Positions 24,607-35,495 are shown, counted from the first letter of the stretch. The stretch is DNA of 64,000 bases from Carposina sasakii (GCA_014607495.2 CP053148.1:18786001-18850000); one strand, 5' to 3'. A program made the numbers and translations. The notes: generated by a model from the letters alone, not told the origin.

Positions 24607-24757
24607 AGAAAGTAACATATAAAATGACCATCGACAAACAAGTTGTTAATCTATTTTAAAAAATCTTACCAAAATCCGGTGCGTAGTTTAAAAGATCTAA
24701 GTGACGACGGACAGACAGCGGAAAGCAATTTTGTTTTATACTATGTTTTCAATTATC
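24607..24757 (-). mobile_element. Helitron-like family D2 fragment
   Basis: The sequence ACATATAAAATGACCATCGACAAACAAGTTGTT and the terminal GACAGACAGCGGAAAGCAAT match pieces at 29860-29952 and 30204-30380. This copy lacks the CCCGCCCCGGCTTCGC end. Confidence 0.5.
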
Positions 24758-24879
24758 GTCTTAAATGACTATAAACAACTTAACATAAATTACATTAGCA
24801 AATACTCGTATATCTCACTAAAACTAATGATTATATTGTTACAGATAAATTTATATCGTTGGGCAGATAGCGGGCGTAG

Positions 24880-25135
24880 CATATCTTTGACTGGGCAAGT
24901 AAGAGTCGTAGTAGTAGCGACTACGAGGCGTAGCAGAAGAGTCGGGTGACGGTGTCAACGGAGTCGTCGTGCTACGAGGCAGCCGTCGTGCTACGAGGCA
25001 GTCGTCGTGCTACGAGGCAGTCGACGTGCAACGAGGCAGTCGACGGGATAGCAGTGCGATCGATGGCGCCTAGATGAGCAGTCATTACCGACGCTGAAAC
25101 TACTACGATACTAAACGCTCTGTTTTAGGTAAGTA
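24880..25135 (+). other. CpG-rich island with a splice-donor-like end
   Basis: The island contains the minisatellite and ends at TTTTAGGTAAGTAACTG (about 25122-25138), whose GTAAGT is a perfect donor-like hexamer. A short hairpin CGTAGTAGTAGCGACTACG lies at about 24908. It could be a non-coding 5' exon on the plus strand, perhaps of the downstream BTB gene; this is speculation and there is no transcript evidence. Confidence 0.2.
24963..25038 (+). repeat. 19-bp minisatellite, four units
   Basis: The unit GTCGTCGTGCTACGAGGCA occurs four times head to tail with one to three substitutions per unit, followed by a partial unit. The unit is CpG-rich in an otherwise AT-rich region. Nineteen is not a multiple of three, so the array is unlikely to code for a peptide repeat. 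Confidence 0.9.
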
Positions 25136-25138
25136 ACT

Positions 25139-25524
25139 GTGAGTATTTTTCGATATTTACAGTAGCTACCAAGATGTTTTGTGTAAAGTTTTCTGGTGTG
25201 GCGGCGTACCAATCATGCAAAAGTTATGTTAAAAAATTTTGAACACTGGTCTGTCTTCACAATAGACATAGTCAAATCTTTATTTGCTAAAACAACACAC
25301 ACTACAGATTACTCTAAAATTGGTAAAGTGGTGGTACAATTTATTTTATGTCTAACAAAAGTAATGTGCGATGTGTCACAATAACAAAAGGGTCCTGACT
25401 CAGTATGTGTTACAGACAAGTCTACAACGCTGGTAATTCTGCCAGAACCGAAAGGGGAGTGCGTGCAACAATAAAAACTATGATTAAACAAATATTACGA
25501 GTATAAGGTGATTCTATAAAAATA
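25139..25524. other. No gene seen
   Basis: AT-rich unique DNA between the CpG-rich island and a TIR element. Confidence 0.4.
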
Positions 25525-25820
25525 CAGGGTGATTTTTGGTCGTCAACGTTCCCGAAAACTACGGAATCTCCTCATCATCACGATCATTTTTCTCCATGGA
25601 AGCATATGGGAAGTGTCTGGATTCTGTAAAAATATTAATATACATATTATAAATTTTGGCACGATCAAGGAATTTAAAAAAAATTTTCAAAAAAATTTTT
25701 TTTCTTTCCCAGCATTTTTTTTGGCATAAACTTACTTTATTTTATACATGAAGTATAAAATAAAGTAAGTTTATGATGAGTACGTACCCTTCGTTAAAGG
25801 TGGCCACAAAAAACATCCTG
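25525..25820 (-). mobile_element. TIR element family B, internally shortened copy
   Basis: The left end is CAGGGTGATTTTTGGTCGTC and the right end GTGGCCACAAAAAACATCCTG; TA precedes and follows. At 296 bp it is shorter than the full 375-383 bp. A small internal palindrome (CTTACTTTATTTTATAC ... GTATAAAATAAAGTAAG) at about 25731-25769 is unique to this copy. Confidence 0.75.
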
Positions 25821-26145
25821 TATATTGAATAGGGTAATCAATCAGTTCTATAGGGTGAGTATGGGAGACATAAACAATTGTCATGAGATCCATCTAGTTT
25901 GGCTACCGAGTAATATTAAAGCTTTGTTTAAGCAGATGTAGTTTAAGTGAGGCTTTGAAAGAGGACTTCGTCCTAAGCTGTCGAATTCTATATAGATATC
26001 TAAAACTGCCCCTAAATGTTGCTGTTCTACAACTTAAACTTATGTCATTCATTCGAAGTGTCGTATATATAATTGTTGGCTTAGCTTCCCCAATCAATCT
26101 GAATAGTATGATACTAATAAATGAAATATATATATTTTTTAAAAC
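25821..26145. other. No gene seen
   Basis: AT-rich DNA with no recognised repeat. The overlapping ORFs on both strands lack family features. Confidence 0.4.
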
Positions 26146-27015
26146 GAAAAACCGACTTCCTCTCAAAAGTCGAGTTTACTAAAGTAAAATTTTACTAAAG
26201 TGCAAATATATATTGCGTTAAGCCGTGTACGAAGTTTAGAAGGCATAATATTAGATTTATATGCCAACAAATGATTAAATAGGCCACATGACAAAAGAGA
26301 GAAATGAGTAGGCTTCGAAACTTTACGTCTGACAATATAAGCAACATATTATTACACTCCTTCTTCCTGCCCTGTTCCCAATCATTTGGGGTCGGTGCAA
26401 TATGTAGGTACTCTTCTTTCATTCATCCCTATTATCCGTCATCTCGTTATTTTCATGTCTACCTCTTCCTCTATAACGATCTTACTTCGGACACGGCTTA
26501 CGCAACATATAATTTCAACACTTAACACAATTATCTTCACTGGACGTAGGCCTCCCCCTGCCATAGGGGGATTTTGTTACTAAAAATTTCCACTATCTGT
26601 TTTTCGACGGCTCCATCATCTGACCCTCGTTTCCTTTATATTATCTGTAGCTGACCAAAATTCTCTATAAAAATCTAAAAACGGACTACTCGTGCTTATT
26701 ATATTTGAGGATATCCCTAGATTCCTTAGAGATTCCATGATCAGATGTTATGTTTTATATGTAGGTGATCAAAACGCTCAGTAAAAGTATAAAAACAGAC
26801 TACATGTGCCTACAATATTTGAGGATTGCTCTCGATTTCTCCAAGATCCCATTATCAGATCCTGACATGGTGAATATGAGACCAACTTGGAAGCATACCA
26901 TGACAAACTATATATAAAAAAAAATTGGTTTATAAATTACAGAGTTCTGAGGTAACACACATAAAAAAAACATACAAACGAATTGATAACCTTTTTTTTT
27001 GAAGTCGGTTAAAAA
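26146..27015. mobile_element. Possible composite element with GAAGTCGGTT ends
   Basis: The left end has AACCGACTTCC at about 26150. The right end reads TTTTTTTTGAAGTCGGTTAA at about 26994-27013, its inverse. Next to the right end is ATACAAACGAATTGATAACC, a motif I recall from abundant moth repeats. Inside, two diverged direct repeats (about 26600-26760 and about 26765-26890) share GGACTACTCGTGC / AGACTACATGTGC and TATTTGAGGAT. A LINE-type piece (CTTCCTGCCCTGTTCCCAAT) sits at about 26361. That the ends belong to one element is inference. Confidence 0.4.
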
Positions 27016-27167
27016 CTAGAAAGATATTCATCTCACTTTTTTGAAATGTAATTTTTCAAAGTTTTTTACTCAAATATTTCCGGAAAAAATAGTAGCCACC
27101 TATATAGGCTTGGCTAAGAATATTTCGGGGATATGACAGGAAAACGTTTTACACGAGTACTTCTATA

Positions 27168-27429
27168 AAAATTGGCCGCGTGGTGCCGGCAGAGTAGAAT
27201 TCGCACCACCCCATGTCTGCCTGTGGGCATCGTACGAGGTGATTTAAGGGTTTCCGGGAGGTGGGCAGCAGCGCCTTCCGTGTTGACAACATAGTCCAAA
27301 ATACAAACTGCGGTCACCAACCCGCCTGCCCAGCGTGGTGACTATGGGCAAATACCCCCCGTGGTAGTCTTGTGGCGTACCCTGGGGAGGCTTACGTCCA
27401 GCAGTTGACTGCAATAGGCTGATGATGAC
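27168..27429 (-). repeat. LINE-derived repeat, inverted partner of 38127-38394
   Basis: On the minus strand it runs from CAGCCTATTGCAGTCAACTG through TGGACGTAAGCCTCCCC, GGGCAGGCGGGTTGGTGACC and GTACGATGCCCACAGGCAG. The 38127 copy has the same order on the plus strand with about one change in ten bases or fewer. The GGACGTAGGCCTCCCCC motif is shared with RTE 3' ends elsewhere in the window. Confidence 0.7.
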
Positions 27430-28152
27430 TAAAAATGACGTACACAGATATTAATTTCTCCTATTTAATGGTATTAAGTAGTAAGTATGTTATCAGCCTT
27501 ACAGGAAAAAAATTGCAATAAAAATTTGCATTGTAATTTTGTGTAATTAGGTATATCGTTTAACTTTTTACTTAAAAATTCCGTTTTTAACTACGTCAGT
27601 CAGTATTGTGAATTGTTGAGTTAGTGTTCCGTACAAGATACTACTCGTATTTAATATAATTACATATTACTCGTATTTAGGTCTGTACAGAGGCGAGCTA
27701 TTTACTGCTTATACCAGCTTTTCAATTCAAATAATTTAATCGACATTATAGCAAACACAAACGTATTTGTTGTTTGTTATAGAGATTAAGAAATTCTTTT
27801 GGAATTATATTATTTTTTATAATAATTGGGAACCTGTTCGCAGAGCTCTACACAGCCAGCATGGTTGTATTGGCACAATAGTAAATAAGTTTTATTTTAT
27901 ATACCCTTGTATATATAACTTACCTTATTATAGGTATGTATAGGTATATACACGTAACTGACTAGGCTCTGGTTTGTATATATCCAATTGGATTTGTTCG
28001 TGGTTTTTAGTTTGTTGAATTTGTGCCCTTAAAGCTACGGTAGGATCACCCTTTACATGTGGGATTAAAAGGCTAATTGGTGAAAAGTAGGCGTAAGAAT
28101 TTTTTTTATATGTTTATATTACAGCATATTTAGCTAGATTATAGAAATATCC
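27430..28152. other. No gene seen
   Basis: AT-rich unique DNA; no repeat or ORF of note. Confidence 0.4.
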
Positions 28153-28252
28153 ATGAGTCGGAAATAACTATCAATATTCATCATATAAAATTTTGCACCT
28201 ACCGGAATTCGAACCCTGGGCCTGAGGCGTGACGGGCAGGGTCACTACCAAA
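28153..28252 (-). mobile_element. tRNA-derived SINE family A, fragment
   Basis: On the minus strand box B lies in GGGTTCGAATTCCGGT and is followed by AGGTGCAAAATTTTATATGA. The 5' head is cut within GTAGTGACCCTGCCCGTC. Confidence 0.65.
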
Positions 28253-28675
28253 CATAACGTCGCAAATTATAAACGTATATTACTATCTCTAATCTAATTC
28301 TACGGAACCGTTATCTGACTTGACCGGGTTTTAAAAACCCGCTGTTTGACGAATAATAGATGAGATAGGTCCATATTTTATTCAATCACACTTATGTCTA
28401 CAAGTCATTATTTAAAGAATTTGTTATTACTGCAAATATGTGTACGGAAAGTAGGTTTTATTTAAGTGTTCGTGTACATTACGCGGTTGGTTATCAACTA
28501 GATGCCACCGGCACGGTATGCTTGCAGCCGGCAACCGGTTGCTAAACGTCAAAACGTCGTACTCGTATATGTGTTGACATAAATCTCACTGGAAAAAGAA
28601 TTTACAATCAGCAGAAATATAACAAACTTCAGTTTAAAAAACCTTTTTAAAACATACTTTTATTATTTGTTAATA

Positions 28676-28896
28676 AAATGAACTTATCGAATCAAACGAG
28701 CCCAAACTCGATGGAGTTGCCTCGTTTAATTACGGAGTTCCTATGGCCACCTTCCAGCTCCGTCATCAGATCAGCTCATACATGTATGCAAAATTTCGGC
28801 TCAATCGGAAACCGGGAAGTGGGTCAAAATTTGCAAGATTTGGTTACAGACAACGGGACCGGTGAAATAAAATCTTATCATATAGGAAAAGCTTGA
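28676..28896 (+). repeat. LINE-associated repeat block
   Basis: The stretch CATCAGATCAGCTCATACAT, CAAAATTTCGGCTCAATCGG, AACCGGGAAGTGGGTCAAAA is a sequence I recognise as a common dispersed lepidopteran repeat. The 72-codon ORF over it is not considered a gene. It lies just upstream of a LINE C-terminal fragment, but the two need not belong together. Confidence 0.45.
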
Positions 28897-28955
28897 GATA
28901 GTTCTCTTGTTTCTATGAGACATAGGATTATTAATTTTTTTTATGATAGCCATAA

Positions 28956-29291
28956 ATGCCTGTGAAACTCTATTACAACAGTCTTAGTGATAATAAAACA
29001 AAAAATAAATATAAAGATGACTACTATAAACTATTCAAAATTTGTAACATTCTTCCGGTACATTACAAACACAAGACCTTACTGTTGGCAAATAACTATG
29101 CTTGTCGGGAGCGTCTGACTCCGCTGCAGCACCGCCACCAAACAAGGGCGGTGACGCATGGCAGGTTTGAGGTACCTCGAGTACACAACTACGAGTATTA
29201 TGGAGACCTAACCCTCAAAAAGCGCCTACCATACCTTATAAACGCGCTGCCACCGGAACTACAGGATATAAAAAGAAAAAAACCAATATAA
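28956..29291 (+). pseudogene. LINE ORF2 C-terminal fragment
   Basis: The 111-codon ORF includes LPVHYKHKTLLLANNYACRE, HRHQTRAVTHGRFEVPRVHN and KKRLPYLINALPPELQDIKR. This resembles the extreme C-terminus of a non-LTR retrotransposon reverse transcriptase, where a basic region is followed by a RTRA.....VPR motif and an INALPPEL motif. The Met at the ORF start is internal to the parent protein, so the copy is strongly 5'-truncated. No endonuclease or polymerase motifs are present. The clade is uncertain. Confidence 0.65.
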
Positions 29292-29859
29292 AATCAAGCT
29301 AAAAAAGTATTTTATTGATCTAATATAAGAATTATTTATTATATATAACTAATAATAATTAAACTTGCAGATAAACCATGAAAATGGTTTTGCAAGAACG
29401 CGATAAATATGTTTTTATATCGGAGTGTATAAATATATAAATAAATAATAATAATAATAGTAACAAAAGACGACCGTTTTTGCTCGAGCGTTTCGTCCGC
29501 TCATAGTGAAACATATCCATGATATTGTGACATGATTGTTTTAAAAATAACGTACCTATCGATTGCACAGCCCATGCAAATGATTGCTGTCTTTGGTTTA
29601 ATGCACCAATAAGTCATCGATTGGTGATATCGAATACATTTCTAGCGTTACTTATGAATATCATCGAGTAGATAATTTTCCTTAAGGATTTAGAGCTAGC
29701 TACACACAAATTTGCTTGTAGGTTGGTATAGCGTGTGGTAGTCGTTTGCTGTGTAGTGTCGACAGAGTTGCATCACCCAATGTTTCTGAGAGATGGGCAG
29801 CAGCGCTTCCCATGTCGCTGAAACCCCTGAAACTTATGCTTGATGGACCGTAATAAATA
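29292..29859. other. No gene seen
   Basis: AT-rich DNA. A short ATAATAATAATAG run lies near 29448; a small GGGCAGCAGCGC motif near 29798 recalls the repeats at 27168 and 38127. Confidence 0.4.
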
Positions 29860-29952
29860 TAGAAATTAACATATAAAAAAGAACAATCGACAAATAAGTT
29901 GTTTCTTAATTCTGGATCTTGATGAAATTTTTGTTGAAGGTATAGTTTAAAT
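29860..29952 (-). mobile_element. Helitron-like family D2 fragment, left of a hAT-like MITE
   Basis: ACATATAAAAAAGAACAATCGACAAATAAGTTG is collinear with 24620-24660. The copy is interrupted by the hAT-like MITE at 29953. Confidence 0.45.
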
Positions 29953-30130
29953 CAGTGGTTCCCAAAGTGGTCCAGGTGGACCCCCAGGGGTCCACAGGAG
30001 ACTCGATGGGGGTCTACGTTGACGTGAAAAAATTTTGCTTTACAATGAATTCGTATGTGTTGTAGTCCTGCAGGGGTCCACCAGAACCTTTTGAAAGGGG
30101 TCTATGAGAAAAATAGTTTGGGATCCCCTG
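29953..30130. mobile_element. hAT-like MITE, copy 1
   Basis: A 178-bp unit. The left end CAGTGGTTCCCAAAGTGG is matched by the inverse of the right end (GTTTGGGATCCCCTG). The flanking octamers are GTTTAAAT and ATTTAAAT, an 8-bp duplication with one change. CAGTGGTTCCCAA termini plus 8-bp duplications are typical of hAT elements. No transposase is present. Confidence 0.85.
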
Positions 30131-30203
30131 ATTTAAATCCTTAATTATGGGGTTCAGTAGACGCTGTAATTGGGTAAATAAGTGAAGTTTAGTTATAAAT
30201 AAA

Positions 30204-30380
30204 CTAGCGACCCGCCCCGGCTTCGCACGGGTGTAGTGCTGATCCTATACCTACATATAAACCTTTCTCGTGAATCACTCTATCTATTAAAAAAAACCGT
30301 ATCAAAATCCCTTCCCTAGTTTGAAAGATCTAGGCGTACATAGGGACGGACAAACAGCGGCAAGCGACTTTGTTTTATAA
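30204..30380 (-). mobile_element. Helitron-like family D2, CTAG-ended copy
   Basis: On the minus strand the copy ends GGGGCGGGTCGCTAGT, after CCGTGCGAAGCC. The opposite end holds GACAAACAGCGGCAAGCGAC. A plus-strand partner lies at 53398-53545. Helitron class is inferred from the CTAG end with GC-rich subterminus. Confidence 0.55.
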
Positions 30381-30601
30381 TGTGTACTAGAGCAAAATAA
30401 CTTACTATTCGTTGTCGGCTCGAACTAGAAGGGTATTAGCATTCTAAACATCCCCTACGCTGGCGGTGGCAGCTTCAACCCTTGAAGATTCGGCTCCTTT
30501 TCAGGTGGCTTGTCAGTTCGTAATCATGTCTTTTGTCATTTCAGTTCTATTTGAATTTTTCTTAGAATTTTTCAATATGCATTACGGATTACAGTTTAAA
30601 A

Positions 30602-30816
30602 GCTCGAGCACACCGGATGCGTATGCGTGCACGTAAGCGTAGACGTACACGTACCTCTGAGTTTAATGTATAGAACTGTCACCGCTTGACGTCTATGCTT
30701 ACGTCTACGCATACGCATGCAGTCTGCCCGTGCCTATACAGTTCCATACATTACAACTCAGAGGTACGTATACGTCTACGCTTACGTGCACGCACACGCA
30801 TCCGGTCTGCTCGAGC
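30602..30816. repeat. 215-bp palindrome rich in ACGT/CGTA steps
   Basis: The left arm, starting GCTCGAGCACACCGGATGCG and ending TCTGAGTTTAATGTATAGAA, is inverted in the right arm with few changes. The centre repeats the ACGTCTACGCATACGCATGC pattern once more. It is probably a fold-back MITE; no copy elsewhere in the window. No flanking duplication was obvious. Confidence 0.8.
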
Positions 30817-31721
30817 CTTAATGGTTAATGGAATCCTGGAAAATGGTATTAAATATTTTCATTAAAAGTAATTTTTTTTCTTATTAATTGCAATCGATCT
30901 ACTATAAGACGATTAGAGTTATCCTTGTTATAAATATTTACTAAGTCAACAGTAGTTAATAAAGGTAAAATATTTATATGAAATGATTATTACAATCTCT
31001 CATGGCTAAAGATTTCTCTACAACTAATAAGAAGTTCTTTGTTAAAGTAAGTACCTGTATAAATAATTTGAACAATAATGAATAAGTTCTATAAATGAAT
31101 AAATCTCTTAATCAACAATATCGGATACAAATAATAGATTTATCTAATATCGAACGCACACAGCCAAGCAATCTAAACACAAATCCGTACCATTTAAATT
31201 ATAACCGAAACCGCAATACCATTTAACCACAAAATACACACCGACATCACGAATTTATAATTTAAATATCTAATCCCCGCATGACATTTGAAATTCGACA
31301 ATTAATACGATCAATTATGGTCGCTCACGATTGACGAACCATCTGGAATCTCTCATTCGTATGCTAGGGACGACAGAATGGTCTAGCTAGAATTAATAAT
31401 GACTGCTGGCCTGCCGTGTAAAGCGGGACACACGGCCCGACAAGCCGCCTGACGGGTTATCCCCCGACAAATTGACGGACGGACGCTTTCGGTCGAGGTT
31501 GTCTTATAGTTTGTCTCTATAAATATTTATTATAGAGAGGTTTACAGCTTTAAGTAATTTGATTGTTTTAACTAGCTATGTATCTGCAAAATTTTCAGGT
31601 GATTTTATTAGGTTGATACTTCGATCAAATGGTTGATATCCAAATGTTCTTATGGGATTTCCACACGAAAATATTCATCCAATCCACTGTTGTCGACTAT
31701 GTGAGTTTTATTTATCAGCAT
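30817..31721. promoter_or_regulatory. Unique DNA with a candidate conserved block at 31130-31500
   Basis: No gene or repeat was seen. 31130-31500 is repeat-free and GC-richer, with homeodomain-like ATTA/TAATTTA cores and a segment CGTGTAAAGCGGGACACACG. A regulatory role is inferred from composition only. Confidence 0.25.
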
Positions 31722-31845
31722 CTTCCTCTTATCCTATTTAGTTATGGGTCGACGCAATATGGTTTCCTTTGAAACTCATACTGCTAAGCATTTAGCGTTT
31801 GTTTTACGGCCGGCTGCCTGCCTGACACTAACCCTCCTTGGGTGA
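31722..31845 (+). repeat. LINE-like repeat family H
   Basis: TTATGGGTCGACGCAATATG, CTTTGAAACTCATACTGC, TTTACGGCCGGCTGCCTGCC and CTAACCCTCCTTGGGT are collinear, inverted, with 51315-51420. A related start occurs near 26361. Confidence 0.55.
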
Positions 31846-31965
31846 GCTAAGTGACAATTTTAGAATATATATAAAAATCAGTACAAGAAATAAATTCAAT
31901 TGTAGGAAGTTACTCGTAGGTACAGGCCCATGACTGGAATCAAATCTACGCCATTCTTTTCGAGG
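31833..31965 (-). mobile_element. tRNA-derived SINE family B, truncated
   Basis: On the minus strand GATTTGATTCCAGTCATGGG (box B region) is followed by the body ending GTCACTTAGCTCACC, matching 7640-7795. The box A head is missing. Confidence 0.55.
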
Positions 31966-33567
31966 TGAGGTTTATTTTTTTCTACCTACCCGTTAATAAT
32001 AACACGGTATGAAATTTTATTTTAGAACCAGTGACGTATACTTGTGATAAACGATTAGATATTAAACAAATAACTGATGAATTTCAGCAAACAGTTATCG
32101 GTCCGTGTGTCGTCCACAATATTTGGCCAATCGTCCCAGGTCTCCCAATCAGGAATTATCGTCCACGTACTGAAGAATTATGCAGCGACCACTGTTACAC
32201 ACAGACTCACGCTTTGTATTTGTTACAATGCTGGCCATGAAGCAGATATAGACCGGAGCTGTGGTTATCAGCTGTAGCGTATAGCTTTTACGATGCGGTT
32301 AGAACTAATCATTGGCTTACATTTACCTCCTTTCATAGTCTTTTGTTCGTCACTCAACGCTATTTTCTAATAAAAAACGTTGTTAATCCATCTCCTTTTT
32401 GCATCTCCTCTATGATCCCGTACTTTACTTGGCGTAAAGAGAAATGTACGCCCCGACTGCGGCCGATATTGTCCCACTCCAACTATTGTTCCGTATGTGC
32501 AGTCTATGCTCTAAACAATAACGATTACTTTAGCTTTGGGGACGTGAAAGTTTAAGTAACGTTCGGGATTGGAAACGTAAACAATTCTGATTCAGGACTT
32601 TGTTTCGGACCTGAAGTTTAGATGACGACTCGATGCCGCTTCAGGGGTTTCAGCCACTTATATTAGCTACTAACATAGGACGGTTTTTTATTATAATACG
32701 TGGTAAGAAATGTCAAAATTTTAAGTGGGCGATGAGGGTAGTTCATAAAGTTACAAACTCAGTGGCGCCATCATGCAGCACTTGGTTTCGCAAATTAGCC
32801 GTTCGTTGAGGTACCTTAATTAGTTATGAACTTGGGTATTGTAGTAACGTGAAGCTCGCTGGGGACTGGCAAAATGTCTTGGTATTAGTAATTCATCGGC
32901 ATTGCAGCTGCAGCTTTGACTAGTAAATAGTTAATAATAAATAATGTGCATCGACAGTGGCGCCACCTGGCGGGTTTCTTAGTGAACCTTCGAATGTAAG
33001 AGCAGGAGCCACTCAAACAAATCCTCAATGTTTAAATATGTCTTTGGCTGGAAATGGTTTTGTCTGGAAACATTCTAGGGATATTAAACGGTTGTACGTA
33101 TTTCTTGTGCGATTGTTTTCAGGTTTTATACAAAAATCTATATGTCTGATCTAGCTAAAACCTGTGTTTTTTGCAGATTTTTTATCACATCTATTTTTTG
33201 ATATCCTACCATGAAAACATCTATTGCAAAACTTGATAAAATATATATGCTTTTGTTTTAGCTGAACAACTCGTTTTTACACCACCTTGGGGTAGAGTGT
33301 AGAGTACCTAAATGGCACGGTTTTTTAACGGAAATTATAAAGAGTCCACAATCCATAAGAAACATAACATGCCGAAAAGCTACAAGCTAATTTTGATGAT
33401 TGTTCACAATCATTCAGTAACGACTTGATTTTCTGTCCAATGCAAACTTAACTTGAATTGTTACGATTTTCGCCAATTAGCTTCAAGTTAATGGAAAATC
33501 GTGTCTTCTGTTTCATCCCATTTTGTTTCTTTTACCCCTCTATGCTAAACGTGATCTCCGTCGTATC
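31966..33567. other. No gene seen
   Basis: Mixed unique DNA. The small ORFs at 32031-32555 and 32957-33154 have no family features. A short repeat piece CCTCTATGCTAAACGTGATC lies at 33537. Confidence 0.4.
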
Positions 33568-34145
33568 ATAGAGGAATAGGATGTATATGTCGCAGGCAAT
33601 TTGTATGATACGTCTTTATACAAACGGCTTCGTCCGTTTATAAACGCTCGCCAGGCATTTTGAATAGTATGAGAGAAAAAAATCCTTTTAGCACTTCGCC
33701 GGTCGCTGCAGGGACGTGCTCGCTACGCTCACTCGACTCGTGCGTTGTTATTTTAACAGGTCTAACATAACCTAACCTAATTAATTAAGCAGACCAATTG
33801 CTAGAAGCCAAATTGTCTCGCTTCAAAACCCATACTATTCAAAATGCCTAGTCGTTTTGTATAAATACGAATCATCCAAATTGCCTGCGACATATACATA
33901 GAGTGCTAATGTCATACTAACGGTTTCGATGCACCATTAGAGTTTTCGGTGCCTCACAATTCCAGTCCTTGACACTTAGATTGCATTACTATACTCGTAC
34001 GTCATAATACACTAGTAATTAGTACATTACACTAATATAATCTAAGTGTCAAGGACTGGAAATTGTGAGGCACCGAAAAGTCTAATGGTGCATCGAAACT
34101 GTTAGTATGACATTAGCACTCTACGTCTACATCTTATTCCTCTAT
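33568..34145. mobile_element. Fold-back element with a second fold-back MITE nested in its right arm
   Basis: The outer arms share ATAGAGGAATAGGATGTA, GTCGCAGGCAATTTG and GGCATTTTGAATAGTATG in inverted order. The inner part is GC-richer (CGCTACGCTCACTCGACTCG). The right arm is interrupted by the unit at 33901-34121, so the original element was about 355 bp. Confidence 0.75.
33901..34121. mobile_element. Nested fold-back MITE (GAGTGCTAATGTCATAC)
   Basis: A 221-bp palindrome flanked by TA on both sides. The arms of about 95 bp share GAGTGCTAATGTCATACTAA, TTCGATGCACCATTAGA and CCAGTCCTTGACACTTAGAT. The arms are about 95% identical by eye, and the element sits inside the right arm of another palindrome. 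Confidence 0.8.
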
Positions 34146-34420
34146 CTATGGTCGTATGTATATATTGTATGTATGTATATTTTTCAGCTGGTATTACGTC
34201 ACCATGTGTTAGAATGCGGATTAGTTTGCGATGCACTTTATTTGGCCACCTGCCGCCTCTCAGGCCTGCTTACTAAATTACTGTCCAACGAGTTAAAATT
34301 CATAACAATTGAAGGCCTATTGACGACAACTTACCGTGCATTAAAAGTTAGGTGTGTGTCTTTTAGCTTTGTGACGGGAAATTGTGTAAAACTTCGGATA
34401 ATAGAAAAACCCGCTTAAAC

Positions 34421-34533
34421 TAGAATACATCAGCTGCATCTCCATCTGTGCATGTCGTAAGAGTCGACTAAGAATCTCGAACGTTTTTTATACGATAAGC
34501 TTGTACCTGTCCCTGCTATGCTGAACTGCTTCT
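34421..34533 (+). repeat. Dispersed repeat family E, fragment
   Basis: TAGAATACATCAGCTGCATC, CATGTCGTAAGAGTCGACTA and CCCTGCTATGCTGAAC are collinear with 62861-63047. Confidence 0.6.
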
Positions 34534-34654
34534 GGATACCTACTACTATTTATTTATTATGTCAATCTTGAAACATCATGTCATGACGAGATGTGATATT
34601 ATATTTTGAAATTTGAAATTTCGGACCAACCTCTTCATATTCGCAATGGGATAC

Positions 34655-35495
34655 CTCCACTTGCCAGAATTTCATTTGCCATAATGGTCAACAGACATAA
34701 TATTGTTTCTCATAATTTCATATGTCATACTCACTTGTTTGCCATAATAGTCATATGCCATAAACTTTGTTTTCTATTAAGTCAATTTTCATAAATTCAT
34801 TTGTCATAATCATTGTAATCCATAATTATCATATGCCATAAAATAATTTGCCATAGAAATTGATTAAAGAAGAAGCATAAAATCGGTTTAAAATAATCGA
34901 TGAATAGGTTTAGCTTTGGTTTGGGTAGGTAAGGTTAGGTTAGAGTATGACAAACAACGCACAAGCCGAGCGAGCGAAGCGAGCGTGCCGCGGCAGCGGC
35001 CGGCGATGTGCCAGAATGCTAACGGCTTTTTAGGATAAAGGCTCGATTATAGTGATAAGTAGGTAAGTATTAGAAATAAAAACAATTTAAAGTAGGCCAT
35101 CATTATCATATGCTATCGAAATTATAGAAAAAAGCATAAAATCGGTTTAAACTAATCGATGAATACGAGTAGGTTTAGCTTTGGTTTGGGTAGGTTAGGT
35201 TAGAGTATGATGATAAATAACGCACAAGCCGGACGAGCGAAGCGAGCGTGCCGCGGCAGCGGCCGGTGAAGTGCCAGAGAGCTTATGGCTTTTTAGTGTT
35301 TATAGTGATAAGAAGGTAAGTATAAGAAACAAATACGGAAAACAATGCGTATGGCATTCTTATTATAATGGAATCTAATTTTCGGGCAAACAAAGAGTAA
35401 CACATAAATATTATGGCAAATAACAAAGGGCAAATGATATTCGGGCAAGTAAAATTCTGGCATATCATGTATATAATTTTCAGGCAAACATTAGA
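34655..35495. repeat. Block of inverted short GCCATAAT repeats around a duplicated CpG-rich unit
   Basis: The left flank (34655-34860) holds about nine variants of TTTGCCATAAT / ATATGCCATAA at irregular spacing. The right flank (35340-35490) holds the inverse forms (ATTATGGCAAA, TTCGGGCAAA). Between them a unit of about 205 bp occurs twice (34874-35080 and 35133-35335, offset 253-259 bp), starting AGCATAAAATCGGTTTAAA and containing GCGAGCGAAGCGAGCGTGCC. The class is unknown. Confidence 0.75.

Noticed and set aside
34655..34860. CRISPR-like array of short repeats
   Set aside because: Spacing is irregular, repeats are degenerate and inverted on the other side, and the genome is animal.
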